A program made the translations under genes and the position numbers. Shown here piece by piece: positions 52,400 through 64,000 of a stretch of 64,000 nucleotides of DNA. This DNA is from Hyaloperonospora brassicae (taxonomy: Eukaryota; Oomycota; Peronosporomycetes; Peronosporales; Peronosporaceae). Each line of letters starts with the position of its first letter. Position 1 is the stretch's first letter. Under the pieces are notes generated by a model. The model was not told the origin of the DNA. It saw only the letters and a list, made by a program, of their open reading frames with translations, and made no database searches. The DNA lies in NCBI GenBank assembly GCA_947650285.1, contig CANTFL010000470.1, forward strand, positions 434,001 through 498,000. Reading direction: 5' to 3'.

Positions 52400-53016
52400 A
52401 AAGTCTCCTTCATGCGCCAATTTTGGCTTTGCCTGATCCTGATCGATCTTTCAGTGTCGTCTGTGACGCATCTGACTTTTTTATAGGCAGCGCTCTGTTA
52501 CATACAGATTCCGATAAACGGGAACGCGTCATTGCGTTTGAGTCCCGGTAGATTAAGGCTACAGAAAAGAACTATCCTGTTCATGACAAAGAGCTACTTG
52601 CAATGAAGTATGATCTCGTCAAATTTAGAGTTCATCTTCTTGGTTCTAAGCCGTTTGTGATCTATACAGATCATGCGTCACTACGCACTGCGATCCAGTC
52701 GCCTCACCTCTATCAGATAATGGCTCGTTGGCTTTCCTTCTTTGCTGAGTACAACTTCGAGGTGAAGTATAAGCCGGGCAAGCAGAATACTTTGGCTGAT
52801 GCGTTGTCACGCAGGCCTGACTATGAGCTTGCTAATGTTACGACTTTGTCGTTGTCGGTCCCTGACCTAATCCGTACGGTATATGCCAAGGATGAACACT
52901 GTGTAGCTCTTTTACGTGCTCTAGGGAGCGACAAGTTCAACGACTCAGACATAGAATTGTCGGCACATTTACGTGCGAGGCTACATCGATATTCCATCCA
53001 TCAAAGCCTGTTGTGA
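52400..53016 (+). pseudogene. RT-linked RNase H of element E (broken)
   Basis: FSVVCDASDFFIGSALLHTD (first Asp), then a stop, then HDKELLAMKYDLVKF (Glu) and VIYTDHASLRTAI (Asp), with KPGKQNTLADALSRRPDYEL closing the domain. All catalytic residues are present, but a TAG at about 52,550 interrupts the frame. Confidence 0.75.
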
Positions 53017-53019
53017 TAT

Positions 53020-54010
53020 AACACGGATGTGGAGGACACCCCTCGCATCGTTGTCCCTCATGATGATGAGTTGAAGTATCGGATCCTCTATGTGCACATG
53101 ATACTGCGTTGAGTGGTCATCTCGGTCGTGAGAAGACCTAAGGCTTAGTTAGCCAGTGCTATTGGTGGCACAAACTATACAAACGGGTGAGAACATATGT
53201 GCGTACGTGTGAAATGTGTCAACGGGTAAAACCCCCACCTTACGCGGCCGCTCCGCTGGTCGGTTTGCCTGTACCCAAGGGGTGTTGTGAGTCCATCAGC
53301 ATGTATTTCCAATTCTGTTTACCGAAATTTTCGAATGGCAATACGGTTATTGTGGTCTTTGTTGACCGTTTGAACAAGATGGCTCATTTAGCGGCGGTGC
53401 CAGATACTATTGATGGTAAGGGTACAGCTACGATGTTTATTGGTCGCGTGATTCGACAACACGGTTTGCCGTTGGCAATTGTCTCTGATCGAGATCTTCG
53501 CTTCACTAAACGTTTAAAAATCCATCTTCAAGGTGATCGGCACACGATTGGACATGTCCAAAGCGGATCATCCGCATACAGATGGTCAAACCGAGCGAGT
53601 GAATCGCATCATGGGTGACATCTTGCGCAGTGTTTGCGCTGAAAAACCTAAGCGTTGGATCTCGATGCATCCTGTCTTCGAAATTGTGTTGAATAACGCC
53701 GTGCATGCCTTCACCGGCTACACACCGTTTTTTGTGAATGGTCTCACACACCCTCGCGTTCCGTTAACGCTACCACTGCGTGGTTCAGGGCTTGTTGGGG
53801 GAGTATTGCCGATCGGCTTGCTGATATCAGCCGTGCTACTGATCAAAAACAGGTAAGTGGGTTCTCGCAACGCGATTGAATGTCTTACGACATGTGCGTG
53901 ATGCACTGGCTGTTAGCCTAGACAAGCAGAAGGAACAAGCTGATGCTAAAGGCAGAGGTTGTATCGAACGTTATGAGGTCGGAGACCAAGTTCTAATCAA
54001 TTCTAAACCC
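53020..54010 (+). pseudogene. Integrase of element E (broken)
   Basis: TYVRTCEMCQRVKPPP (zinc-site Cys pair) is followed by ISMYFQF, where relatives have SMDF; the first catalytic Asp is Tyr. AIVSDRDLRFT keeps the second Asp, and TDGQTERVNRIMGDILRSV keeps the Glu, in a different frame. YTPFFVNGLTHPRVPLTLPL ends the core. Frameshifts near 53,520 and 53,830 split it. The enzyme cannot work. Confidence 0.75.
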
Positions 54011-54216
54011 TACCTACAAATATAGAATCCGATGTCTTCAAGACAAAGCTGCGTTCGCGCTCCATTGGATCATTTACGATCGTCTTGAAATAGGAACTTA
54101 CGTTTACGCTCAACCTTCCGCGCAAACTGCGCACACACCCCGTGTTCTACGTTGACTTGCTTAAGCCGTATCGGGATCCGTCCCACGTGAAATAGAAGGC
54201 GCTTGCGCCGGGTATA

Positions 54217-54672
54217 GTGGCCTTGCCATCGGTTGTTAAATCCGTATCAGGAGGTATAGCTGAGCCTCCATCCGGCCTTGGCCCAACTCCAACGCCTGGA
54301 CACGGGCTTGGCCCAACTCCAACACCTCAAGACGGGCTCGCATCGCGTCAAACGCACTCTGTGTCTTATCTAATGTCTAACGGAGACCACTCAGCCAAAG
54401 AACCACCTTCTCATGCTCTTCCTCCGATATACCCACCACCTCCGACGCTGCTCGATGAGCAAGAGAACCGCCAGTTCCATGTGGAGCGACTCCTGAAACG
54501 ACGTTGTCGTCAGAGTCAAGACCAGTATCTGGTGAAGTGGAGAGGGTACCCGGAGTCGAATAACTCGTGGGAGTTTGAGACACCCCTTCGGCAGAATTGC
54601 CGATACGCCGTTGATGTTTTTGAGTATCGTAGCAGGGGTCATCCCTCGACCGAGAGCTCTTCTCACCCATAG
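54217..54672 (+). pseudogene. Chromodomain C-terminus of pol, element E
   Basis: A Pro/Ser-rich linker leads to FHVERLLKRRCRQSQDQYLV and KWRGYPESNNSWEFE, a canonical chromodomain, with a stop at 54,672. The domain is intact, although the upstream integrase is broken. In the linker a 24-bp unit (GGCCTTGGCCCAACTCCAAC-like) is duplicated at about 54,277-54,330. The chromodomain coding sequence is antisense to the C-terminus of the other ORF. Confidence 0.8.
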
Positions 54673-55492
54673 TGGTGGAGGCAGGTGGGTAGTTGGGTTT
54701 CGCTTGACCAACATTCACATCAATCGGCACAGCCGAAGCATAGCGTGTGCGAGTTCGCAACTGGCCTCTGGCCTTAAGCTCGGCGTAATCATACCGAAGA
54801 TTTCGTTCTAGGCGAACATCTGCCACATCGTCACTTGCTCTGAGAGCTAACACGCTGCTAAGGTGTCGTTTCCGATGCACCCGGCGAACAAAAGCGTTGT
54901 CTTCTTCTTCCTGAGATTCGCCTGCTAACAAGAGGATGGTTATACCCTTCATTGGTGGAACCGGTGCATCCCGTGCTTGCGTGTCAAGTCGCAACTTGTA
55001 TTGACTTTGAGTCGTCAAGTGGGGTTGCAGACACCTCTCGCGAAGTACCTGTCGACTCGCCACCTCATCAGAAGATGTTGGCTCAGCGCCAATGGCCCAA
55101 GTTGCCAAAGAACGACCTGTCGTTTGGCGTATACGATCTTCCACATTGACTGGTAAGAAGAAATAGCCACGAAAACCCTCAAGATTTGCAGCAAGCTGCA
55201 TACGGCGCTAAGCGCTCTCTTCTCGTTGAATATCCTTCTCTTGTTGCTCATCGAGCGGATTAGTGATGATGTCATCGCCCACAAGAAGTGTTTGATGCGG
55301 CGCCGATGGCGCGTTGGCTTCGCCACGCTCGTTAAATCGGTTTGGTGCAATAGGAGGCGCTCCCTCTTGCACTGGTGCGTCGGACATTGTCCTCTCGTCA
55401 CCATTAATATCGGCATCGCTATCATAATCCACATCAACATCGATGCCAACGTAAGACGAGAGAGTCGAGGACTCATGGGGTTGCGATGCCAT
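54236..55492 (-). pseudogene. Antisense ORF of element E, nearly intact, 418 codons
   Basis: On the minus strand the frame runs without a single indel from the ATG at 55,492 to a TAA at 54,236-54,238, where element C also stops (TAG). Only two in-frame nonsense codons interrupt it (TAG at 55,208-55,210 and at 54,377-54,379, the latter replacing a Glu codon of C). The protein has an acidic N-terminus (VDYDSDADINGDERTMSD), a central basic region (SRQVLRERCLQPHLTTQSQY; ELKARGQLRTRTRYA) and a C-terminal heptad-like part (LEVLELGQARVQALELGQGR). No known domain. Its last 437 bp overlap the chromodomain frame on the plus strand. Confidence 0.65.
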
Positions 55493-55601
55493 GGTGTTTT
55501 GTGTTTTGCCAACCGTGAAGGTTAAAGCGCACACATACCGTCCTCTTTAAGAAAAAAATTCGATTGACGTTTTGTGAAAATGTCAGTCTCGTAGGGGAGG
55601 G

Positions 55602-56136
55602 TGTAACGGGGGTTACACGTCGACTGGTAGTTGACAATAGGTGTGGTGCACACAAGGGACGGGATCCTCATTAAAATAATATTCGAACACGGTATCAATT
55701 GTTGAAGACTGATGTCTGTCAACAATTGATTACGAGATCTTTTTAGAGGTTTTATTTAGGACATTAGCGAATGGGTTAATTACTTTGTTCTACGGTGTTC
55801 TTCTAGGTTAAAAGAAGAAACAAAATTCAGTTCCCATTTTGATCAACAAAAGACACGTGCCTCTCCGAGGCGTCTTGCGATCTTAAGGAATTAGCAACGC
55901 CTTGCTAAGGCAGCTACTCCTTGTGCACTTAGTGCGATTGATTCTTTGAATCGTTTGGTCCCCTTGGAACAGGGACCGTAAGCTCTCTGAGCTTGTTGAC
56001 TCTTTGAGTCGGGTTCTTTGAACCAAGCCTTAGCTCTCGGAGCTGTTGACGCTTTGAGTCGGGTTCGTAGAACCAAAGTTACTCGTAAGAGCGTTAAGTC
56101 TCCCTCTGACTTAAGGAGCTGTGTAGCTCCGCTACA
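55602..56136 (+). repeat. 3' LTR of element E
   Basis: 535 bp. Differs from the 5' LTR at about four sites. At three of these sites where the 3' LTR of C can be compared, C agrees with this copy. Confidence 0.95.
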
Positions 56137-56141
56137 CCACG

Positions 56142-57379
56142 CATATTCCTGAGCTTACCAAGCTAGTGTCCGGGTCTTCCCGTCCCATAAGCCTTGAGAT
56201 CCTGACGGTTCTTTTCGGCGTTAAGTCCCCTTGTCCCATTAGTTAAGTTGTCACTAAAAATTTGAGTAGGTGCAGTTTTCCTTACATATGACAGGTCTTG
56301 CACATAACCTCATAGACTTATGACTCGTCAGAAAGCCCATCTTCCATCACTCCTACCAGACGTCATCCTCGTTATCCTTCAACGATAACATTTGACACAC
56401 GCCTTACATCCTTGGCGCCGGTAGCACCTTAGCAACAGATCCGAGATCAAACCATGGTTCTCAACAAAATTGGCCGTGCGATCATCATTCGATCGTAAAA
56501 GTAGCCAAACTTAGACCGAATGTCGACATGTTTAATGCTCTGGGCATCTATATAGCTTTCCAATCGGATTATAGACTTGCAATTCGTTTTTGATACCAAA
56601 ATCAGCTAAATAATCATCATATATAGCTCACCACACATATGTATACACCTAGGATTCTTGCGTCTTTTATGCGACGCAGCAATGACCACATCTTCGATGA
56701 TGCTGAGCGCGATACTATCCTGAACCTTGTACGCTCATTAAAACCCTGCACTTTCCATCGTCAGCATATAATCGACACCTTCTTGTGTCCCAACCTATCC
56801 GCGTCAAGGTTTGCCTCGCTTCACCTTCATATTTATACGGGACCACCTAACTATCGATATTGTTTATTTAGCATTCAAACAATTGGCTTCTTTTAGCTTT
56901 CTGGTAAATCGTGTAGCCGAATTCCAGTCCTTTATCATCGTCTTGTGTTCATGCATCGCCGCGCGTCGCGATACTTTTATAGATTCAAGCGATTGCAACG
57001 CGCAAGACACACCGCATGTCCAACAATGCCTATTGACGCCATAAAGCTCACTATTTGGACTACGTCAGTAGAGAAACGAACTATCTAGAACCTTGTGAAT
57101 CAATGTCGATATATTCATCTTCAATTAGGGTTCGGATACCGTTTGTCTGACCTTAAACCATGATCCTACAACATTTAATGAATCGATGCTTACTCGTCCT
57201 ACCTTTAACCCATTAATCGTTCATTTTAATACGCCTATCATAAACTCTGTTCACGAAGCTAGAAAAGCTTGATGTCAAGTGACGTCGTGAACTCAAAATG
57301 ATGTTAGCTACATCAGCACATATTGTGTTGACTGACGCATTGTCAACTTACACTCCAACAAACTTGCCACATTCCTAAG
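56142..57379. other. Interval without a recognised gene
   Basis: Short frames only. 56,639-57,044 has two overlapping plus-strand frames with no domain. Probably decayed intergenic sequence. Confidence 0.35.
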
Positions 57380-57745
57380 TCAGTTTAATATACAAGATAT
57401 CCATATATTGTGCACCGCTTGATCCATAAGAACAATTGGTTGTTTTTGTAGTTCACAAATATACTGAAAGGATGTTGTGACCATCTCCATCTCAGCATAC
57501 TTATGACCGATTAGCCACTTTACAACAAAAAATAGATAAGTCAATTTTTTTGACCCCACCTTGTTTAAAGGTTTTTGACCATCCGGCATTTCGATTCTCC
57601 CTGTAATGTTTATGTCGAGGCCCTGACCTTTTTTAGCGTTAAGAGATGCGTATATAACCTCACCTAAAGTGCCTGCATATATCATTAAAGGAAGATTGCC
57701 AATATGGACTTCAATGTGCCAAAATCCATAGCGGCGTAAAGTCAA
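57380..57745 (-). pseudogene. Possible Copia-type integrase remnant
   Basis: A 121-codon minus-strand frame: GQGLDINITGRIEMPDG, then GSKKLTYLFFVVKWLIGHKY and FQYICELQKQPIVLMDQAV. The spacing resembles the integrase core of Copia elements (LDxVHxDxxGPM, GSRYFxxFxDDxSR, FKxxxExQxxxxIKxxRxDNG). The catalytic Asp residues are not conserved, so if correct it is long dead. The match is weak; it could be chance. Confidence 0.28.
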
Positions 57746-60700
57746 GGTGTAAATATCTTTAAATAGGTGTCAGTTGCCACGTGCAGCATGAAATTATCTC
57801 ATATCGACCCACAGTTCCATCAGCATCTGGCTTCGTAAAAAACACATACTTGTTGTGGAAAACGTTAAGTGGTGACACTAAAAGTACGCTGTCTACCTAC
57901 ATGTGTTTCAATTCAAGATATCAAATCTTTGTAAATAGCGGCGGCCACTGATTTTTGCTGGTGCACTCCACAGCCTCGTCGTAGTCATGTAGTTAAATCT
58001 ACTTAAAGCGCTAGTAATGGTGTATTATTCATTAGTTGTTTCCATATCACTCGGCTTCATGATGTAGTTGCGTCTACGAGGTATGCGTTGGTCATATATT
58101 TATCCGTGCTACTGGTCTTATGCTAATAAATTTCCGCTGCATAACATTGAAGGATTTCTGACTTTAAGTCCTGTGCAAATCTTTTTCTACCTTCCTAAAT
58201 GAAATATTGGTCAGTTTTTTCACATTTTTGGACGTACTGAGATATCATCACTGTACAATTTGTTGGTAAATATAACCTACACTTTCATATCATCGATATG
58301 TTCGATACCGGTTGTCTACTTCGGGCGATTAGTCATAAAGTTGTTATCAGTAGTTAGGTGCATCGCGAATGAGGAACCAATTGACACGATGTCACTTGCA
58401 ATTCGATGTTCTAGGTCACATCTCAGTGGGCGGGACGTCATCGTAAATTTTCGTGGTGTAACTTCGAATATGTGTGCAAGATGCGTACTCAGCTGTATAG
58501 TCTTTTACTTCTAAGGTAGCCCTCATGCGTTCATAATACTCTGCCTTATATCCATGATAGTGCAATGTATCTGGTTAGCTTTGCCATTGCTTGCATGGTA
58601 GCGTCTGTCACTTAATTGCGAAACGAGACCAATATAAAATCTAACTAAAAACGAAATTAGTTATGTATACCTCTATATGGTATGTACGTGAAAAGTGAAT
58701 TCGTAGTTTAAAATTGTATTGATTATCCAACAAGAGATGCTTAATATTTACCGCAGCTATATCCGCTGTCTTAGAGAGGAACATTCGATCATGTTTTGCT
58801 TTTACTATTCTATACATGAACCAGTTACCATTATTTCCGGCGCAATCAGAGGAAATACAACCTCAAAAATTAAAGTAGATGACTCGACCGATCGCATCTT
58901 GGCTGATTTGAGCCCGCTGGCCTTGTATGATTGTATGCTCTTTGTCTTTTTACCTTATGCGTAGTTTAAACAAATAAAATACTCAGTATTTGTCTGTTTG
59001 AGAATAAAGGCAGGGTAGCAATCCGTCTTACAAATAGTGTCGTAACACATATATTCGGACGGCGATGAATTTGTGACAAATTTGGCGATTCATGTTGAGC
59101 TCATTCCGGTTATCACTTAGTACTGTTATATATGCCTTAGTTACTGGTATAGATTAACGACTATATACATGGCAATGATAACTTATACGATTCACATCAT
59201 CGACGCGTTCAAAGGTTTTTTAATGTGTGCGCAGTTAGGATGTGAAACCATTGTACCAATCAATTTGCAGTATTTAACAACACATATGTAGTTAATTTAT
59301 ATTGAACGAACATTTTGTAGAGAGCTCTCTTATGGTCTAATGATACCACATGGTACGACCAAGATAATTACACGTCCTTGTTTGGTGGTTCTGAGCGGGC
59401 TTATACCGGAAGCTGTAATGTTATATTCATTATTGTAGTTAATAGGGTTGTCAAGCAGGATCTTGTCTCTTTTTTAAATTGTGATTTGAGCCGCTGCCAG
59501 CCACCTAGTAGCTTGGTGAACACAAGCTTTCATGTTGAACGCATAACACATTTTCGGTATACTGCTTTTCCTTGGCCTTCTTTGGACATAACGCCTTAAG
59601 ATCTCCAATGATACATCCACTGAAAAGCCTTCATAAACATTGATCTTTGCGAGGCATTCTAAAGCTGTCAATCTTTCGAATTCGTAATCGAATCTACGAA
59701 ATTTGCCACGTCTCAGCTAAACGGCTTTACTCGAACTTTAATATCCGTTGTCTGTTCAAATCCATCTTGATCTACAGCCTGCAGTGGGTAGTCCATACGG
59801 CTTGACCAAGTGAAATAGCTTCATAATATACAACGTTGAATTAGCATCAAAGACAATTTTGTACAAGCCCAGAATGTCAGTACATTGTTAAACTTTACGC
59901 ACTGTCGTCTGGTAAAAAAGAATTTTGCATTGAGCTTCACTACGATGCTGTAGCCGAAATAGACAACTTCATGTTATGGGCAAAAAGGATCTTTTTGGTC
60001 AAGATGTGAAGCAATCTTCGCATCGAATGCTTCAAGGGTTGACTTCATACCAGCGAGTTCCCATCTGCCGACGATACCACTTTTAAGTTTTATTATTGAT
60101 GTGTTAACCCAAAACATCAACCTAGATCTATTAAGGCCACACAAAATTACAGATACGCTCAAAAAAATTAATTTTGACAAATATTTTAATCTGATTCGTG
60201 AAGCAGATACCAAGGTCATGAGTAAACTGGTTTCAGTCAAAAGGGTGCGGTATCAACTTAATTTGGCGACCATTCAATACAATTTTGCCTGGCTCGTTGG
60301 GTAAAGAAATACTTGACTTGATGCACGCATACGAATTTATATTCCATCAGGTCATTCTCGATGAAAAATGTAGGCTCAGGTCTCTGGGACGTATCATAGC
60401 TCACATCGACCTAAGAGAGTTAGATCCATTTGTCACCATTATAATGTGGTCGTTATGCATCAGGAAGGTGTCCGGCAGGAAATTTGCAAGTATTTTAAGT
60501 CGGGGTGTGATCCTAGAATATAAGACTAATGTTTTCGTCTATACGCATACAATTCACCTAAAATACTCGACAAACAGGAAGTTAATATTTATATTCGCCT
60601 TTTGTGACCTGCAAGTATCCCATCGTTTCCATCCGTTCTGACGAGTCACTTAGCATAGCAAATCTTCTGTCCAGCGCTAGATGGGTACTGCCGACCTATA

Positions 60701-63600
60701 TACCGACCGGTGATATTTCATCGTGTCCTAGCCATAGACCACCACATCGGGTGTAGATTCTTGGGCTGTGCCCCCAACAAATTTAGGTGAGCATATATCG
60801 TAGCTTATGATGTAGTTACACACCCCATGTAGTTGAAGTCGTGCAAAGAACGATTGATTATAGAAATTTAAAGTATAGATCGTTATTCTCCCTTGTCAAC
60901 CTGGAACATGCATACATAATGGCATCATAACTTGACCACGTGAAGTTGCTCATGTACTTCTAATATCGCAACTATTATCTCAGTTGGTCTCCATGCCGCT
61001 TGCTCTACTCGTTTCGCATGATATACCAATGTCCGACGTTTCGACCTTATCTCATCGTCCTACCCGTCAATTGGCCACTAAAATAGTCTATCAGATGCAA
61101 TCATCACTTACCTTTTATAAGTATTGCACTCGCACTTGCGCATTTACTTTAAAACCGTCACGACCTGCCAGATAAAAACATATTTACCACCATCTTCGTC
61201 GATGCTCGACTTGCCATCACAGTTCATACTGCTCAATGCTTGGTTTCATAAAGCTAACACAATCTATGTGCTGTTGTCCTTTCGCTACAGTGAAATGGCT
61301 ATTTATGTAATGATGTAGTATAATATACCGAAGCCACGGCTAGACCATCGTAGCATTATGTTACAGAGTGATGAAATTCTCGTCGCATGATAAACAAGTA
61401 TCAAGCTAATTACAAAACGACGAACGTGTATTCGACATGGCCAAAAGTACGGGTAGGGCAAAATATTATAATATCTGATCTGATTAGGGGCAGTATCGTG
61501 TTTTGAAGAGTTCAGGAAATAGGATTGTGAGCTAAAATCGAGCATAATGATGTAGTTATTACCTTGGCTTTCCTGTAGCCAGTAGGATCGATATGTACTT
61601 AAAAATTATAAAATGTGTAGTTATCACAAGAAAAAACATTATCAAACACGGAACGATATGCATCGATGAATACACCGAATAGGTAATAAATATGTTTTGA
61701 ACATTGATGGTCAACCAAAACATTAAACGTTACTATGAAATATATTCATTTGTAATTCTGATTAGTCTAATGTCAGTTGCAAGCCTTTAAGTAATACGAA
61801 ATTATGGTAGATTTAAGCAAAACTGTTCCTACACGCTATAATTGTTTATGGATTGAGCAATTTTTTTGAGATCCACAAGTTTTGTGCCTTGTGGAAATGC
61901 GCATCGATAAATTGACTAATCGGTTAAATATGTGCCTGATCATGTTTTTGTAATATGATGACAAGTTGTGTTGTTTGCGACTTTAAACGCCGTCAGTGAT
62001 TCACATGTGCACAACAAATTGACGGTATTCTTTCGATAGCTCAGTCTCATCATATCTATATTACCAAGTTAATCGTATCCTCTGTCCTAGTTGGGCTTGT
62101 TTATCATCGCTTAGGATCGACTGTGTTGCTTGCACTAATAACTATAGGCATACTATGTGTATGATAAAAAGCGTAAGTAGGGCTTTCTAACATCGTGTAA
62201 AATGCTGGCTGACTAGCTACTGACAACAATGATAAGAGTAGCAAGATATTATTTTTTACAACTTCATTTTCAAATTGGGTTGATTCGGAATATTGCGCAA
62301 TTAAGTTGTAATTCATTTTTGTATGTATTTTGGCAAAGTCAAATACTACGATTGCAAAAGATAAGTGCTCGATGAAGATATTGCTTTCATTGGCATTGAA
62401 CTTGTGTTAATTGTTTAAAGATGTACAAAAAACTAAAAAAGGTACAAACGCATACTTCACCTTTTAAAGTCTCCAAACATTGTTTTTTCCTGAATCGACA
62501 CGACAGAGTAAGAAACATCGACCAAGTCCATTTTTGAACAAAAGAAGGAATGTCATTTACATCAAAGCGTCATGATCTCTTTTTTTGCTGCAATTTGTGA
62601 ATAACTGAAATATGGGGGAGGATTCGAGGTAGAGAAATTATGAATTAGAAATATTTAATTAACGTACATAATGTCTATAACTAACTTAACTATCACATTT
62701 TTGTATATATGTGGCTTCCTACATCAATTCCTGGTTCTCCACAAATATTTTAAAAGTCGGCATATTTAAAATACAATGAAAAATTATATTGTGCAAGTTC
62801 ATCACGTTGCACATTAATTTAACACGTAAACACCATTCACTCGTCTGATATAACAAAATGTATATTCATAATAATATAATTTAAAACAAAACCTTTCCAA
62901 TACCCTTCTGGATTAAACTGCATCCGCCTTTTTGATAAAAAGTCAATAAAATTTATCCCATCAACGATCAAAAGACCAGTAAGTTACATAAATTTATCAT
63001 TTCTTAAGTCACTTCTTTACTAATTTTACAATTTTAAATTCGTACCTAAATCTCTCAACAAATTTATCAACAAATAGAATATTAAAATGATGTGGGAAAG
63101 CCGAACGACAGTAAATATTCAATTGAGATTGATCAAACAATTAATTGATGACGCTGAAATAAATATATGGTCGACGTGGAATCATCTTCCATTATAACGT
63201 TTCATAGGACTCAAAGGTATCATTGATTATTTTGTGGGACAAAGTGATTGTTTTCATAAATAAAGGGTGGTTTTGTGATCTATGTCTTAGAATTTATTTG
63301 GCCACCATTTAATATTGAACCTAATAGTGCTCAATGGATTTCTTTAATAAAGACAACAATATAATACATTCAGATGCTTCATTCATGCTGGCAAAATTTA
63401 AATAATTTTAAATAAAAAAAATTAGGAATTGCATAATTAACACCCTTTTTTCTTAGATTCACACCCTTCCTTCGAAATTTCATATATAAAATACCTTATT
63501 CATTTTAAGATTTGATTTCTGGCAAGGGTATTACTTAACAATCTAGGCCATTAATTGGCAAGTAATACGTAAGAAACAGATAAGATGCGACTTACGCCTG
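57746..63600. other. AT-rich decayed interval, no gene seen
   Basis: No supported gene. Minus-strand frames at 59,474-59,671 and 59,974-60,240 and a plus-strand frame at 60,285-60,641 have no recognisable domain. The motif ATGATGTAGTT or a close variant recurs at about 58,058, 61,306 and 61,546. From about 62.3 kb the sequence becomes strongly AT-rich. Confidence 0.35.
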
Positions 63601-63616
63601 TATCGATTCACAAATG

Positions 63617-64000
63617 TCAGTATCGATAAACATATTCCGGAAACGATAGGGCGCGTGGCTCGAGGCGCAAATATCGGTCATGCGCGCGCAAAATGCCAAA
63701 CGAGACGATCAAATAAAGCACACGACAAGCATCCGACGCCACCGTGCCGTCTGAAGTAACAAATGCGCTGGTCTGGAAGTCGATCTGAGCTTTGCGAGTT
63801 TTTTTGCACGTGTTCAGATGGCCTCTATCCATACGCGCAGTGGTCCAATTTCTCGATGACACGGGACGAAACGAGTTGTGGAACGTAATCAGAAGAAGAA
63901 ACGAGAACGCACAGCAGCACTTGTGACAGTGCGTAGCAATCGAAGTGGGAACACGCAAAGTGTGCGCGACAGGTTCAATGCCAAAGCGGTCGCACAAGAG
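63617..64000. other. GC-richer edge segment, possibly the start of a gene
   Basis: Composition changes abruptly from AT-rich to balanced at about 63,590. A minus-strand frame stays open from 63,997 to 63,617 but lacks an ATG. The plus strand in one frame reads LEAQISVMRAQNAKRDDQIK, then, after two stops, NQKKKRERTAALVTVRSN. This may be the edge of a host gene cut by the window; the strand cannot be decided. Confidence 0.25.

Larger units (their letters stand above)
48408..56136 (+). mobile_element. Element E: Ty3/Gypsy LTR retrotransposon with antisense ORF
   Basis: LTRs at 48,408-48,942 and 55,602-56,136 are both 535 bp and differ at about four sites. Flanking CCGCG (48,403-48,407) and CCACG (56,137-56,141) form a target duplication with one mismatch. 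The interior order on the plus strand is gag, protease, RT, RNase H, integrase and chromodomain, and a minus-strand ORF precedes the 3' LTR. The polypurine tract AGGGGAGGG abuts the 3' LTR, and the primer-binding site TGGTAGCACTAGAAGTC follows the 5' LTR. Despite the young LTRs, gag-pol has many stops and two lost catalytic residues. Confidence 0.93.

Noticed and set aside
59474..60240. Minus-strand frames considered as a Copia gag remnant
   Set aside because: The resemblance is limited to composition, and no zinc knuckle or consistent frame was found.

Overview
The window looks like a transposon-rich, gene-poor stretch of an oomycete genome, most likely Peronosporales (Phytophthora or a downy mildew). 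The evidence is several chromodomain Ty3/Gypsy LTR retrotransposons whose gag-pol proteins I recognise as oomycete types, plus one isolated secreted effector-like gene. No rRNA gene, intact tRNA gene, CRISPR array or bacterial operon was seen.

Layout. Element B (about 1-7,900, minus strand) is a deeply decayed Gypsy element with scraps of protease, RT, RNase H and integrase; a tRNA-like insert splits its integrase. Element A (8,346-22,118, plus) is the same broad lineage with long LTRs (1,514 and 1,407 bp), double CCHC gag, RT-RNase H plus a second archaeal-type RNase H, integrase, and a minus-strand coding-like tract before the 3' LTR. 22,119-24,369 is AT-rich and empty. Element C (24,537-32,230, minus) and element E (48,408-56,136, plus) are inverted copies of one family with 532-535 bp LTRs. 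Between C and D lie a decayed terminal-inverted-repeat element (about 33,076-34,582), a candidate secreted effector gene (35,670-36,302), and about 3.5 kb with no convincing gene. Element D (39,849-47,812, minus) has 391-bp LTRs that differ at about four positions, a perfect CTAAG target duplication, intact gag and an intact 529-codon antisense ORF. From 56 kb to the end the sequence is decayed and increasingly AT-rich, with one possible Copia-type integrase remnant.

How the parts work together. In C, D and E, gag and pro-pol are joined by what looks like a -1 ribosomal frameshift signal: an in-phase slippery heptamer, a 9-nt spacer, then a stem whose 5' arm contains the gag stop. All three also carry a long ORF on the opposite strand between pol and the 3' LTR, ending tail-to-tail inside the chromodomain coding region (405-629 bp coding on both strands). 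Element A has a comparable antisense tract without the overlap. The LTRs of the C/E and D families, and essentially the whole coding interior of D, are chains of short perfect hairpins; in D even the start codons of gag and of the antisense ORF lie in perfect hairpins. Element C's 3' LTR carries a 537-bp tract identical to E's 3' LTR, pointing to gene conversion (or an assembly effect) between inverted copies 30 kb apart.

Identifications rest on reading motifs and translations by eye; family assignments come from memory of oomycete Gypsy proteins, not from a database search.
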